DNA of 64,000 nt, from NCBI GenBank assembly GCA_947385955.1, contig CANDNA010000007.1, forward strand, positions 1 to 64,000, in the 5' to 3' direction. The position numbers and the translations under genes were made by a program. The notes below the pieces were generated by a model that saw nothing but the letters and a program-made list of their open reading frames with translations, searched no databases and was not told the origin of the DNA. Within the stretch, counting starts at the first letter, position 1. Every line of letters starts with the position of its first letter. Positions 33,281 to 43,045 of the stretch are shown piece by piece. This DNA comes from an uncultured Clostridia bacterium (GTDB lineage: Bacteria > Bacillota > Clostridia > Lachnospirales > Lachnospiraceae).

Positions 33281-35212
33281 ATGGCTTTGACGAAACAGAA
33301 ATCCATATTGGCGGCAGGTTCTTTTTTTGTGGTTCTGCTGCTGTATTTATGGATACCCCAATATAAAATTGTAGAAAAAATATCAGATCACCGGATTGAC
33401 AGAAGTTTTTCCTTCGGGCTGCCGGAAGGGCTGTATGACCGGGATATTACATTAGAGCTGCGGACGAATATTCCTTTTGATATGGGAATGGAAATTTATT
33501 ACACCACCGATGGCAGCATGCCGGACAGACAGTCAGAGCGTTACCGGGAACCGCTGGTCTTTACGGCCGGGGAAGGGCTGGAAATTGTACATCTGCGGGC
33601 AGTGGTCTATCAGGGGGAGGAGCTGGCAGGCGGCCCGTATGACGGCACCTGGCTCTTATCCACGGTACCGGAAAGTCTGGAGGACCTTCTGATCGTATCC
33701 ATTGTATCGGATGAGGAAGGGCTGTTTGATCCCCGGCGGGGCATTCTGTATCCGCCCAAAAGCTATGTGACCACCGATTATGAGGGCGGCTGGGACGAGG
33801 TACATGCTCAGAATTTTGCTCAAAAGGGAGAGGACTGGGTGCGTCCGGCCAGAATCAAGATTTTTGAAGGCACAGGCCGCCTGGTGATTGATCAGGGCTG
33901 CGGCCTGAGCATCAGCGGCAACCACGGTTCCATTATGCACTATCCGTTTTCTCTCAACTGCAAGGCCGGTTTTTCCTATGACGGAGATGAGAACCGTTAT
34001 GTCTATGACTTTTTCGGAGAGCAGGAAATACGGCCAAAAGAAAATTTTTATTATAACAGTATTGCCTTAAAGAACAGCGGCAATGATTATTACTGGGGAG
34101 AGCTGCGGGACGATGTGAAAGGCACCATGCTCCGCAATACGGTGGGCCTGAGAATGGCGGAAGAGATCGGGCTGCTGGCATCCAGGCAGCGGATTGCCCT
34201 GGTATTTCTGAACGGTGAATTTTATAATCTGGTGTATCTTTCTGCCAATCCCAATGCCAAGACGATTTCCGCAAAAACAGGGCTGAAAGATGATTACATT
34301 ATTTTTCAGAAAGGCGGAGAGCGGCAGTCGTTTACGTATTTCAAGCTGAAGCGGCTGTACCATTCTTTTCCAGGCATCGAAGAGTCCCGTATTTTTGAAA
34401 GCCGGCAGACCTTTGAGCGGCGGGTGGATATGGAAGAGCTGTTCCGGTATTATGCCTTTGAGTGCATTGTGGGCAACGGAGACTGGCCTCATAATAATTA
34501 TGAACTGTGGCGTTACATTGGAAATGCACAGGAGGGGAACCCTTATTCTGACGGGAAATACCGGCATTTTGTATTTGATCTGGACTGCATGTACGATCTG
34601 CAGGCATGGCTGGAGGACCCGTGGGTGGCCCTGTTCGAAAATCCGGACGGGGATAACTGCCTTTTGATTACCCTTCTGCAGATTGACGAATACCGTTGTC
34701 AGTTTGTCAATACGGTACTGGATCAGTTAAACAGCCGGACTTTTTCAGAGGAACATATCCTGGACATGATTGATGAGGAAAACGCAAAATTTTCTCCCTG
34801 GTTTACCTGGATACACGGAGAAGAGGCCCAGCGGGGCCGGGAGGAAAATGTGGCGCTGCTAAAGGAAAAGGTACTTGGCAGAAGAGCGCAGGTGATGGCT
34901 TATCTGGAGCGGTATTTTCAGGTAAACAGCCCTTATCTGCTGCAGGTGCTTCCGGCGGAGCACGGTATGCTGCATGTGAACAGCCTGTATCTGGAACAGG
35001 AATCCTACAGCGGTACATATGATGCGGCATATCCGGTGAAAATAGAATATATGGACGCAGGAGCCGGGTATGCCCTGGCGGGCTGGCGTATCAATGGAGA
35101 ACAGAGGGCGGTCACAGAAGGAAACGAAGGCGTACAGCTCTTCATTGACAAAGAAATGATAAAGGACGGCACGGTTACGGTGGAGCCGGTACTGATACGG
35201 AAAAAGGAGTAG
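33281..35212 (+). CDS. Secreted CotH-kinase family protein with chitobiase-like domain
   Basis: This 643-residue protein has an N-terminal signal anchor (residues 8-24). A small beta domain follows with IYYTTDGSMPDRQS, typical of chitobiase/beta-hexosaminidase C-terminal modules. A CotH domain covers about residues 180-530, with LNGEFYNLVYL, WPHNNYELWRY and FVFDLDCMYDL as the presumed catalytic Asp pair. A C-terminal all-beta tail closes it. CotH proteins are atypical kinases, first known for phosphorylating spore coat proteins. Here the neighbours are glycan enzymes and there are two more CotH genes downstream, so the target may be a surface glycan or glycoprotein. The ribosome site is poor. 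Confidence 0.85.
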   Translation: MALTKQKSILAAGSFFVVLLLYLWIPQYKIVEKISDHRIDRSFSFGLPEGLYDRDITLELRTNIPFDMGMEIYYTTDGSMPDRQSERYREPLVFTAGEGLEIVHLRAVVYQGEELAGGPYDGTWLLSTVPESLEDLLIVSIVSDEEGLFDPRRGILYPPKSYVTTDYEGGWDEVHAQNFAQKGEDWVRPARIKIFEGTGRLVIDQGCGLSISGNHGSIMHYPFSLNCKAGFSYDGDENRYVYDFFGEQEIRPKENFYYNSIALKNSGNDYYWGELRDDVKGTMLRNTVGLRMAEEIGLLASRQRIALVFLNGEFYNLVYLSANPNAKTISAKTGLKDDYIIFQKGGERQSFTYFKLKRLYHSFPGIEESRIFESRQTFERRVDMEELFRYYAFECIVGNGDWPHNNYELWRYIGNAQEGNPYSDGKYRHFVFDLDCMYDLQAWLEDPWVALFENPDGDNCLLITLLQIDEYRCQFVNTVLDQLNSRTFSEEHILDMIDEENAKFSPWFTWIHGEEAQRGREENVALLKEKVLGRRAQVMAYLERYFQVNSPYLLQVLPAEHGMLHVNSLYLEQESYSGTYDAAYPVKIEYMDAGAGYALAGWRINGEQRAVTEGNEGVQLFIDKEMIKDGTVTVEPVLIRKKE

Positions 35213-35222
35213 GGACAGGCAA

Positions 35223-37046
35223 GTGAAAAAGATACTGGCAGATTGGAAACAGCAGAACAACATCAAAAAAACAGCGGATATCGCAGGACTTTTACTGATC
35301 CTGGCCGGACTTGGCGTCAGCATCCATATGAACTGTGTGGGCAGGTCCCTCTGGCTGGACGAGGCCATGCTGGCGTATTCTTTCAGCAAACGTTCCCTGT
35401 TTGGGCTGACAAGCGGTGTATTTGAGTGGGATCAGAGTGCGCCGGTGCTCTATCTGTATCTGGTCAAGCTGCTGACGGTACTGTTTGGCAATACGGAGTT
35501 TGTACTGCGCAGCTTTTCGATTTTTGCCTATGTGGCAGTGCTGTTTTTAAGCGGATATGCGGCAAAGCGGCTCTTTGGCATCAAATATCCTATCCTGGCT
35601 GCCGCTTTTCTGGCAAATATGAATTTTATCCTCAAGTATTCCAATGAGTTTAAGCAATACCTGTCGGAATGTATCTGGGTACTGCTGGTGCTGGTACTGT
35701 ATTATCTATATAAGGAAAGGGGACTGGCCTTCTGGAAAATGGCGGCAGGGTTTATGGTTTTTATCTGGGGCGCCAATCCGGCCTGCTTTTTTATCGGGGG
35801 CGTTCTGCTGTATGAATTTGTGGACGGCCTTGTCAAAAAGGACAGGCTCCGGGTGAGAAACAGCATCCTGACGGGAATCGGTGTGGGCGTGAGTTTTGTC
35901 ATCTATTATTTTTACTGGCTGCGGGGGATTGCCCTCAGCGGCAGTATGCAGAGCTATTGGGAAAATGCCAGCTTTCCGCTGTTCCCAAGGAGCATCGAAG
36001 ATCTGCAGATGGCACGGGCTATGGTGTACGAAATCTTTATTACCTTCCGGGAAGCCAGGATTTTTATGACAGCGCTGGTGCTGGCTGCCTTTCTGCTGGG
36101 CATATTCTGGGAGCGGAACCGGTACTGTATCGTGATCTTTCTGGGCTTTCTGGTTTCCCTGTTTGCTTCCAGCATCCATATGTTTCCCATTGCGGACCGG
36201 CTGTGGTGCTTTTCCTATCCCGTTTTTGTCATCCTGGCCTTTTATGCCATTGACAAAATGGCGGTAAGCAGCAGGAAAGCAGAGCTGGTGGCCGTTTTTC
36301 TGATGTTTACACTGATGCTGACCAACAATGGCATTATGGTCTATAAAAACGGGGAACATGTTTTTCAGAAAGGGGAGGAGGCCAATTTTGCCATAGCCTA
36401 TCTGCAGGAGCATGTGTCGGAAGGGGAAAAGGTCTATGTCTACTATCAGAGCATTCCGGTGACCAAATATAAGATCGGTTATGAGACAGAGCAGATCGGC
36501 CATGTGACCGGGGACAATATTATCTGGGCCACCGATACCCTGGATAAGGAAGACGCACAGGGGGATATCGAACGGGTGCTGCAGGAAGAGAAATGTTATA
36601 TTCTGGCGTCCCATGCGCCGACGGAACGGATTGAACCGCTGCTTTCGGCAGCGGCAGCGCAGGGCAGTCTGGAAATCGTACAGAACCTGTATGAAACGCC
36701 GCTGTATTTTTACGCGGCATCTCCCGGCGATAAAAAGGGACGGGTCAGGTATGAGCTGATTTCCCAGGAAGAAGAGGGAGATACCTGCTATGTGACGATC
36801 CGTGTGGAAAATATCGGGGAAGCCTATATCAATACAGAGTATGAGGATGTAAAGGTGGCATGCCGGGAACGGGAGGACATCGGTACCAATCTGTGGGGTA
36901 ATCTGGAGCCGGGGGCTTATTTTGATATGCCGCTTCAGTTTGACTGGGAGGGAGATACCGAGGTATTCCTTCAGCTCAGGGACGGGGAGAAGTACTGGTA
37001 CGAAGAGCTGGGCTGTGAGCCGATCAGGATTACAAAGGGAGAATAA
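35223..37046 (+). CDS. GT-C (ArnT/PMT-like) membrane glycosyltransferase
   Basis: This 607-residue protein starts at GTG. It has about eleven helices in residues 20-380 and a soluble C-terminal part of 230 residues outside the membrane. The first outer loop LWLDEAMLAYSF carries the acidic pair expected of the ArnT/PMT catalytic region, and FEWDQSAPVLYLYLVKL is a typical second element. Such enzymes use polyprenyl-phosphate sugars to glycosylate on the outer face. It follows the CotH gene by ten bases and precedes an MBOAT gene by two. The acceptor is unknown. Confidence 0.8.
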   Translation: MKKILADWKQQNNIKKTADIAGLLLILAGLGVSIHMNCVGRSLWLDEAMLAYSFSKRSLFGLTSGVFEWDQSAPVLYLYLVKLLTVLFGNTEFVLRSFSIFAYVAVLFLSGYAAKRLFGIKYPILAAAFLANMNFILKYSNEFKQYLSECIWVLLVLVLYYLYKERGLAFWKMAAGFMVFIWGANPACFFIGGVLLYEFVDGLVKKDRLRVRNSILTGIGVGVSFVIYYFYWLRGIALSGSMQSYWENASFPLFPRSIEDLQMARAMVYEIFITFREARIFMTALVLAAFLLGIFWERNRYCIVIFLGFLVSLFASSIHMFPIADRLWCFSYPVFVILAFYAIDKMAVSSRKAELVAVFLMFTLMLTNNGIMVYKNGEHVFQKGEEANFAIAYLQEHVSEGEKVYVYYQSIPVTKYKIGYETEQIGHVTGDNIIWATDTLDKEDAQGDIERVLQEEKCYILASHAPTERIEPLLSAAAAQGSLEIVQNLYETPLYFYAASPGDKKGRVRYELISQEEEGDTCYVTIRVENIGEAYINTEYEDVKVACREREDIGTNLWGNLEPGAYFDMPLQFDWEGDTEVFLQLRDGEKYWYEELGCEPIRITKGE

Positions 37047-37048
37047 GG

Positions 37049-38536
37049 ATGGTATTTACGTCGTATCAGTTTTTTCTGTTTCTGCCGGCGGTGCTGTTTC
37101 TGTATTTTATCATACCCGGAAGCTGGCGCCTGCAATGGCTGCTGCTTGTCAGCATTCTGTTCTATACCTGCTTTCATCCGGTTTATCTGCTGGCCCTTCT
37201 GGCCGTTACGGGAATTTCCTGGTATGCGGGGCTTTTGCTGGATCGTTTTGTCCGGGCAGAGGCAAAGGCCAGACTGGCGCTCCGGACTGGGGTGCTGCTG
37301 AGCCTTCTGTTTCTGGTGGTGTTTAAATATACCGGATTTATTCTGGAAAATCTGCGGTTTCTGGCACAGCGGCTCTTATCCCGTCCGGTCAGTCTGTCTT
37401 TTTCTCTGGTGATGCCGGTGGGGATTTCCTATTATACCTTTCAGGTCATCAGTTATCTGGTGGATGTCCGCAGGGGTAAGATAGCGGCGGAAAAGAATAT
37501 TCTTTGTTATGCATTGTATGTTTCGTTTTTTCCGAAAATCATTTCCGGCCCCATTGAGAGGGGCGGAGATTTTCTGGGACAGATCAGGGACTGCCGGAAC
37601 TGGAAGCTCTGGGAGGGAGCGCGGGTACGGGACGGCCTGGTGCTGATGATATGGGGCTATTTTCAAAAGCTGGTCATTGCGGACCGTCTGGCAATCCTGA
37701 CCGGCAAAGTATTCGAAGATTACAGGGGATATGGTTCTGTGGAGCTGTTTCTGGCCGCCGGCGCTTTTTATATCCAGCTTTATGCGGACTTTAACGGGTA
37801 TACCGATATTGCCAGAGGTGTGGCAAAGGCAATGGGATTTACGCTGACAGAAAATTTCCGGGCGCCGTTTTTTGCAAAAAGCATCCGGGAATATTGGAAG
37901 CGGTGGCATATTTCCCTGAGCGCATGGCTGCAGGATTATATTTATATTCCACTGGGCGGCAACCGGAAAGGGACACTGCGCAAATACGGCAATCTGCTGA
38001 TCACCTTTCTGGTCAGCGGCTTCTGGCATGGAGCGGCGTGGAATTATGTGTTCTGGGGCCTTCTGCATGGAGTGTATGAGGTAACGGAGGCTGTGACATC
38101 GCCGGTTGTGGAGCGGCTCCATCAAAGGCTCCATACCCGCACAGAGTCTTTCAGCTATCGGATGCTGCGTACCGTAAAGTGCTGGCTGTTAGTGTGCTTT
38201 GCCTATATTTTTTTCAAAGTGCCCACAGCGGCAGACGGGCTGCGGTATCTGTGGCGGATGGCAACCAGATGGAATCCCTGGACGCTGTTTGACGGCAGCC
38301 TGTTTACACTGGGAATCTCCGAAAAATATGTTCATGTCCTGTGCATTGCCATCGTGCTGCTGTTACTGGCAGACTGGCTGAAAGAGAAAAGGGGTATGGA
38401 ACTGGATGCCTGGCTGGCACAGCAGTGTATCTGGTTCCGCTGGATGGTGATGCTGGGCGGTATTATGGCCGTGGTGATATTCGGTGCTTATGGGCCCGCC
38501 TATCATGCGGAGAATTTTATTTATTTTCAGTTTTGA
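37049..38536 (+). CDS. MBOAT-family O-acyltransferase (AlgI/DltB-like)
   Basis: This 495-residue polytopic protein has the MBOAT core. FFPKIISGPIERGGDF and ADFNGYTDIARGVAKAMGF are followed by REYWKRWHISLSAWLQDYI and the active-site histidine in SGFWHGAAWNYVFWG. It passes an acyl group across the membrane for O-acetylation, or transfer like DltB. The next gene is an SGNH-fold protein like AlgJ or DltD, which normally completes the transfer outside. AAGGGAG precedes the ATG. Confidence 0.92.
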   Translation: MVFTSYQFFLFLPAVLFLYFIIPGSWRLQWLLLVSILFYTCFHPVYLLALLAVTGISWYAGLLLDRFVRAEAKARLALRTGVLLSLLFLVVFKYTGFILENLRFLAQRLLSRPVSLSFSLVMPVGISYYTFQVISYLVDVRRGKIAAEKNILCYALYVSFFPKIISGPIERGGDFLGQIRDCRNWKLWEGARVRDGLVLMIWGYFQKLVIADRLAILTGKVFEDYRGYGSVELFLAAGAFYIQLYADFNGYTDIARGVAKAMGFTLTENFRAPFFAKSIREYWKRWHISLSAWLQDYIYIPLGGNRKGTLRKYGNLLITFLVSGFWHGAAWNYVFWGLLHGVYEVTEAVTSPVVERLHQRLHTRTESFSYRMLRTVKCWLLVCFAYIFFKVPTAADGLRYLWRMATRWNPWTLFDGSLFTLGISEKYVHVLCIAIVLLLLADWLKEKRGMELDAWLAQQCIWFRWMVMLGGIMAVVIFGAYGPAYHAENFIYFQF

Positions 38537-38581
38537 CTGTAATGAAAGATCCGATCTTTGAAAAACGGAGGATGGGATGTT

Positions 38582-40036
38582 ATGCGTGACAAAAAAGCAT
38601 GGAAGCCGGGAACGGGCATAGGGAAAGCCGTGCGGCTCTTTCTGTTTCTGCTGCTTCTGTTCTGTCTGCTTGGGAAGGCGGAGCAGATTCTGAAACTGGA
38701 TATGGGACATCGGGGCACCGATAATGTGAACGGCTTTTATGCGGAGTCGGAAAACACGATCGAGGTGCTCTTTATCGGTTCCAGTACCATGTTCTGTACG
38801 GCAGACCCGCTGGTGCTGTATGAGGAGTATGGAATCGCTTCCTATGATTTCGGCAGCTCTGCCCAGCCTTTTGAACTGAGCCTTTTGTACATGCAGGAGG
38901 CGCTGAAAACCCAGAAACCCAAAGTGATTATGCTGGAGGTGCTTTCCATTGGCAATGAGCTGGATACGAATAAGGCGGACCACCTGAATTATGGCCTGAC
39001 AGATCTGCCTTTTTCCGGGGAAAAGCTGGCAGGTGTGTATGATATGTTCCGGGAGGATCGGGGAGCAGGGCTTTCTTACCTGATTCCGCTGGTGCAGTAT
39101 AAGGACAGATGGCAGGAGCTGACCAGAGAAGATTTTACGGATAAGGAGCCTGGGTATGATGCACGGAATTATACCAAAGGCGCCTATACACCGGATCTGG
39201 TTTCTGCCTCGCCGCTGGATTTTTCTTCTTATTATGAAGAAGAGCCCTTTGCCATACCGGAGCGGAATCTGGAAATCTTTGACCGTATGGTAAAGCTCTG
39301 TGAAGAAAATGACATTGCGCTGGTATTGTTCAAATCACCCAATGTGGGATGGAACATCGGGCAGACAAAGGCGGTGCAGGCATTGTGCGAAGAATATCAT
39401 CTGCCGTTTCTGGATTTCTTTTCCCTGATGGAAGAGCTGGGGATCGACCCGGCCACGGATTTTCGGGACAACAGCCATTTAAACCGCTATGGTTCCAGAA
39501 AGGCTTCTCTGTATCTGGGAGAATATCTGACCAGCCAGTATGAGCTGAGCAATTATCTGGCTGCGGATTCCTTAAATTCCTGGGATATTGCACTGGAAAA
39601 CCGGGCCCATGACCGGGCCAATGAACAGATGGGCAATCTGCAGGGGCTGCCGGACTATATGGGGGCGCTTCCTTATGAGGGGCGTACCATCGCTTTTTCG
39701 GTAACGGGAAATACGGAACATATGGCAGGCTTTTTGCAGGAGCTGGCGGCGGCTTTCGGGCTGGACCAGGAGAAAATATTGCAGGGCGGCTCTTTTTTGG
39801 TCAGGGACGGGCAGTGTATCAGCCCTCTGGTGGGCACATCTGATCCTTCCTGGCGCTGGGAAGAGGGGTTTGACTCGTTTTTGCTGACCGGATACAGCAT
39901 TACCTACAACAGGGAAATATATCAACTGGCAGACAACGGCATCACCATACTGGTCTATGACCATACATGGGAACGTCTGGTGGATGTGGCAGGCTTTGAT
40001 GCCGGGGATCCTTCTTACAGTATCCGGCCGGACTGA
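38582..40036 (+). CDS. SGNH-like membrane-anchored acyl-transfer partner (DltD/AlgJ-like)
   Basis: This 484-residue protein has one N-terminal anchor helix (residues 15-32) and an outer SGNH-like domain. Block I is VLFIGSSTMFCTA with the candidate serine, and block V is DFRDNSHLNRYGSRK with Asp and His. It then has an extra 150-residue region rich in Gly and aromatic residues, of unknown role. GGAGG precedes ATG 38582. Together with the MBOAT gene just before, it forms an O-acylation pair for a surface polymer. A second, unrelated-looking pair lies at 49364-51929. Confidence 0.82.
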   Translation: MRDKKAWKPGTGIGKAVRLFLFLLLLFCLLGKAEQILKLDMGHRGTDNVNGFYAESENTIEVLFIGSSTMFCTADPLVLYEEYGIASYDFGSSAQPFELSLLYMQEALKTQKPKVIMLEVLSIGNELDTNKADHLNYGLTDLPFSGEKLAGVYDMFREDRGAGLSYLIPLVQYKDRWQELTREDFTDKEPGYDARNYTKGAYTPDLVSASPLDFSSYYEEEPFAIPERNLEIFDRMVKLCEENDIALVLFKSPNVGWNIGQTKAVQALCEEYHLPFLDFFSLMEELGIDPATDFRDNSHLNRYGSRKASLYLGEYLTSQYELSNYLAADSLNSWDIALENRAHDRANEQMGNLQGLPDYMGALPYEGRTIAFSVTGNTEHMAGFLQELAAAFGLDQEKILQGGSFLVRDGQCISPLVGTSDPSWRWEEGFDSFLLTGYSITYNREIYQLADNGITILVYDHTWERLVDVAGFDAGDPSYSIRPD

Positions 40037-40084
40037 CAGAGGGCGGTATCTGACAACAGGGGACTGACAGGCGGAGATGAGAGC

Positions 40085-41221
40085 ATGGCAGAAAAAAGAA
40101 TACGGATTTTGCATGTGCTGGGCCGGCTGGACCGGGGCGGCGCAGAAACGATGATATTGAATCTTTACCGCCATATGGACCGGGAGCGGATTCAGTTTGA
40201 TTTTGTAATTCATACGGAAGATGTTTGTGACTATACGGAGGAGATTCAGGCTCTGGGAGGCAGGATCTATTCCATGCTGCCGTTTCAGGCATCCACGGCG
40301 GCCAGGTACGGGCGGCGCTGGCGGGAGTTTTTTGCCGCGCATCCCGGATATCGGATCGTACACGGACATATGCGCAGTACGGCATCCCTTTATCTGCACG
40401 AAGCAAAGCGGGCCGGCTGTGTGACCATTGTACACAGCCACAACACTTCTTCCGGCAGCGGATTTTCTGCGCTGGTGAAAAATATGCTCCAGTTCCCGCT
40501 GCGGTATCAGGCGGACTATCTTTTTGCCTGCTCCCGGCAGGCGGGGATCTGGCTCTATGGGGAGAAGGCATGCAAAAAGGAGAACTTCCGTATCCTGCAC
40601 AATGGTATCGAAACAGAGGCTTTCCGATTTGACCCGGGAGCGCGGGAAGCAAAACGCAGGGAACTTTTGCCGGAGGCAGAAGGAAGAAAACAGGGGCCTG
40701 TATTTCTCCATATCGGCCGTCTGGAACCCCAGAAAAATCATGAATTTTTGCTGGAGATTATGAAAGAGATCACAAAAATCCGCCCGGATGCCCGGCTCTG
40801 GCTGTGCGGCGCAGGCCCGTTAAAGGAAGCGCTGCAGGTACAGGTGAGAACCGGCGGGCTGAAGGAACAGGTCCGCTTTCTGGGGGTTCGGACCGATGTT
40901 TCCGCACTGATGCAGGCGGCGGACGGTATGATCTTTCCTTCGCTGTTTGAAGGGCTTCCGGTGACGCTGGTGGAGGCACAGGCTGCCGGACTGCCTGTGT
41001 TGATGGCGGATACGGTAACGGAGGAAGTGATTCTGACGGATCTGGTGCAGTCTCTGCCGCTGTCGGTACCGGCAGAGCACTGGGCGCAGAAAGCCTGTGA
41101 GATGGTATCCGGCAGCAGAGGAAATGTGCGGGCAGATTATGTGGAGCAGGTGAGCAGGAGCGGTTATGATGCGGCAGTCAATGCAGCGGCGCTGAGCCGG
41201 TTTTATCTGGAACGGCAATAA
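40085..41221 (+). CDS. GT4 glycosyltransferase (EpsF-like)
   Basis: This 378-residue GT-B enzyme starts ILHVLGRLDRGGAETMILNL, the acceptor-side glycine loop typical of EpsF/GT4. The donor part shows FLHIGRLEPQKNHEF and PSLFEGLPVTLVEAQAAGLP with the two glutamates. GGAG precedes the ATG. It probably adds one residue to the lipid-linked repeat unit inside the cell. Confidence 0.9.
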   Translation: MAEKRIRILHVLGRLDRGGAETMILNLYRHMDRERIQFDFVIHTEDVCDYTEEIQALGGRIYSMLPFQASTAARYGRRWREFFAAHPGYRIVHGHMRSTASLYLHEAKRAGCVTIVHSHNTSSGSGFSALVKNMLQFPLRYQADYLFACSRQAGIWLYGEKACKKENFRILHNGIETEAFRFDPGAREAKRRELLPEAEGRKQGPVFLHIGRLEPQKNHEFLLEIMKEITKIRPDARLWLCGAGPLKEALQVQVRTGGLKEQVRFLGVRTDVSALMQAADGMIFPSLFEGLPVTLVEAQAAGLPVLMADTVTEEVILTDLVQSLPLSVPAEHWAQKACEMVSGSRGNVRADYVEQVSRSGYDAAVNAAALSRFYLERQ

Positions 41222-41242
41222 AAAACCGGAGAAGGAACAACT

Positions 41243-43045
41243 ATGAAGAGGAAACGGAAAATGGCTGCGCTGTTTGGGGCGGCTTTGCTGCTCTGCGCAT
41301 ACATGGGGCTGCGCTCTTACTGGGACAGGAGGCAGCCGGTGGAGCTGTCGGATATTGTGTTTGTCATGGAAGGCGGCGGAACCGAAAGGGAACTGAAGCT
41401 GTGGCACAATTATTATAATAACAAAGAGTATTTATTTCTGCCTGCGTACTGTGGCTCCGTTTCGGAGGCAGGGGCAAAAATTATCATAGAAGGCCGGTGG
41501 GAAAAGAGCTGGGACGGAACTGTATTGAACGGATGGGAAGAAACAGGCGTCCTGACAGACGGAGAGCATCTCCTGCAGGCGGGAAATCAGGAATTTACCG
41601 TAGTGGTGATGCATTCTTCCCAGGTGCCGGCCCTCTTTATTACTACCAGCTCCGGCAGTCTGACGCATATTGAGGAAACCAAAGGGAACGGAGAACCGGG
41701 ACTGTATGAAATGGTGGATGCGGATGGGAACGTGATCGGGGCCGGGCAGATCAGAAAGCTGAAATCCAGAGGCAACGCCACATTTCTGGAGGATAAAAAG
41801 CCCTATCAGATGTCGTTGGAGGAAGGGGCCGACCTGCTGGGCCGGGGAAAGCAGGAAAATTATATCCTGCTGGCCAACAGGCAGGATCAGTCTCTGCTGC
41901 GGGACCGGATCATGTATGATATGGCTATGGAAATGGGGCTGGCCTATTCTCCGGCCAGTATCTGGGTGGATCTGTATATCAATGAGGAATACCGGGGTTC
42001 CTATCAGATCTCGGAAAAAGTGGAAACCGGGCCGGGAAGGGTGGATATTGATGTGGAAACATCCGATGTGCAGACCGGCTTTCTTGTGACGCTGGAGTAT
42101 CCCTATGAGGACAGACTGGCAGAGGCTGCCCATTATTTTACCACCGCAAACGGCCAGAATGTGGTAATCAAACGGCCGGCCAATCCCACAAAGGAACAGA
42201 TTGCCTATATCAGTGAAACATTCCAGGAGATGGAGGATGCCATCCGGGCCGGAAAGCTGGAGGATATTCCCATAGATCTGACCAGCTTTGCCAGGAAATA
42301 TCTGATGGAAGAGATCGGGAAGAATCTGGATGCCATGTATTCCAGCCAGTATTTTTACCGGGATGCCCTGAGTGCAGACAGGGAGGAAACGGCGTTGTAT
42401 GCAGGGCCGGTATGGGACTATGACAAAACGCTGGGCAATCCTCTGATTGAACATACCAGACCGGTGGATTTCCAGGAACCGAGAGGGATTTTTGCCGCTT
42501 CTTTGCGGGAAGATGCGTCCTGGTGGTATGATCTGTATCAGATTCCGGCTTTTCGGGAAGCGGTGATTGACGAATATGAAAATACGGCTCTTCCTGTCAT
42601 TGACAATATGCTGGATCAGAGGATAGACAGCTATCGGGATGAGATATGGGACAGCGCTTATATGGACTATATGCGATGGGATACGTTCGAGGATTTTAAA
42701 TATGAAGAAGAACCGGACTTTGCGGAGGCGTATCAGGCGGAAATCGATAACATCAAAACATTCCTGACGCTTCGCAGGGAATTTTTAAATGACATCTGGC
42801 TGGAAGGGCGGATCTATGATCAGATCGTCTTTGATCCGGGAGAAGGGACCATGTATGTAACCAGAGTGGATGCCGTGGAGGGCAGGACGCTTACCCCGCC
42901 CAGAAAGCCTAAGCTGGAAGGGTATGTATTCGATTATTGGGTGCGTGAGGACACAGGAGAAATTTATGACTTTACGCAGGTTTATGACGGGGTTCCCTTT
43001 ACGTTGAAGGCTGTATATCGGAAAGAAGAGCAGGAGAAGGAATGA
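41243..43045 (+). CDS. Secreted CotH-kinase family protein (second copy)
   Basis: This 600-residue protein has an N-terminal signal anchor (residues 6-22) and then a beta domain of about 100 residues with LKLWHNYYNNKEYLFLP. The CotH domain has KLKSRGNATFLEDKKPYQM, DQSLLRDRIMYDMAMEMGL, YRGSYQISEKVETG and the metal-binding GPVWDYDKTLGNPL. The C-terminal 60 residues (FDYWVREDTGEIYDF and onward) look like a bacterial repeat of the InlB/MBG type. It shares this whole plan with the gene at 54887. Its stop overlaps the start of the flippase gene by four bases. Confidence 0.87.
   Translation: MKRKRKMAALFGAALLLCAYMGLRSYWDRRQPVELSDIVFVMEGGGTERELKLWHNYYNNKEYLFLPAYCGSVSEAGAKIIIEGRWEKSWDGTVLNGWEETGVLTDGEHLLQAGNQEFTVVVMHSSQVPALFITTSSGSLTHIEETKGNGEPGLYEMVDADGNVIGAGQIRKLKSRGNATFLEDKKPYQMSLEEGADLLGRGKQENYILLANRQDQSLLRDRIMYDMAMEMGLAYSPASIWVDLYINEEYRGSYQISEKVETGPGRVDIDVETSDVQTGFLVTLEYPYEDRLAEAAHYFTTANGQNVVIKRPANPTKEQIAYISETFQEMEDAIRAGKLEDIPIDLTSFARKYLMEEIGKNLDAMYSSQYFYRDALSADREETALYAGPVWDYDKTLGNPLIEHTRPVDFQEPRGIFAASLREDASWWYDLYQIPAFREAVIDEYENTALPVIDNMLDQRIDSYRDEIWDSAYMDYMRWDTFEDFKYEEEPDFAEAYQAEIDNIKTFLTLRREFLNDIWLEGRIYDQIVFDPGEGTMYVTRVDAVEGRTLTPPRKPKLEGYVFDYWVREDTGEIYDFTQVYDGVPFTLKAVYRKEEQEKE

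Noticed and set aside
41432-42454. 340-codon minus-strand open frame
   Set aside because: Antisense of the second CotH gene, His- and Ile-rich as expected for a shadow frame.
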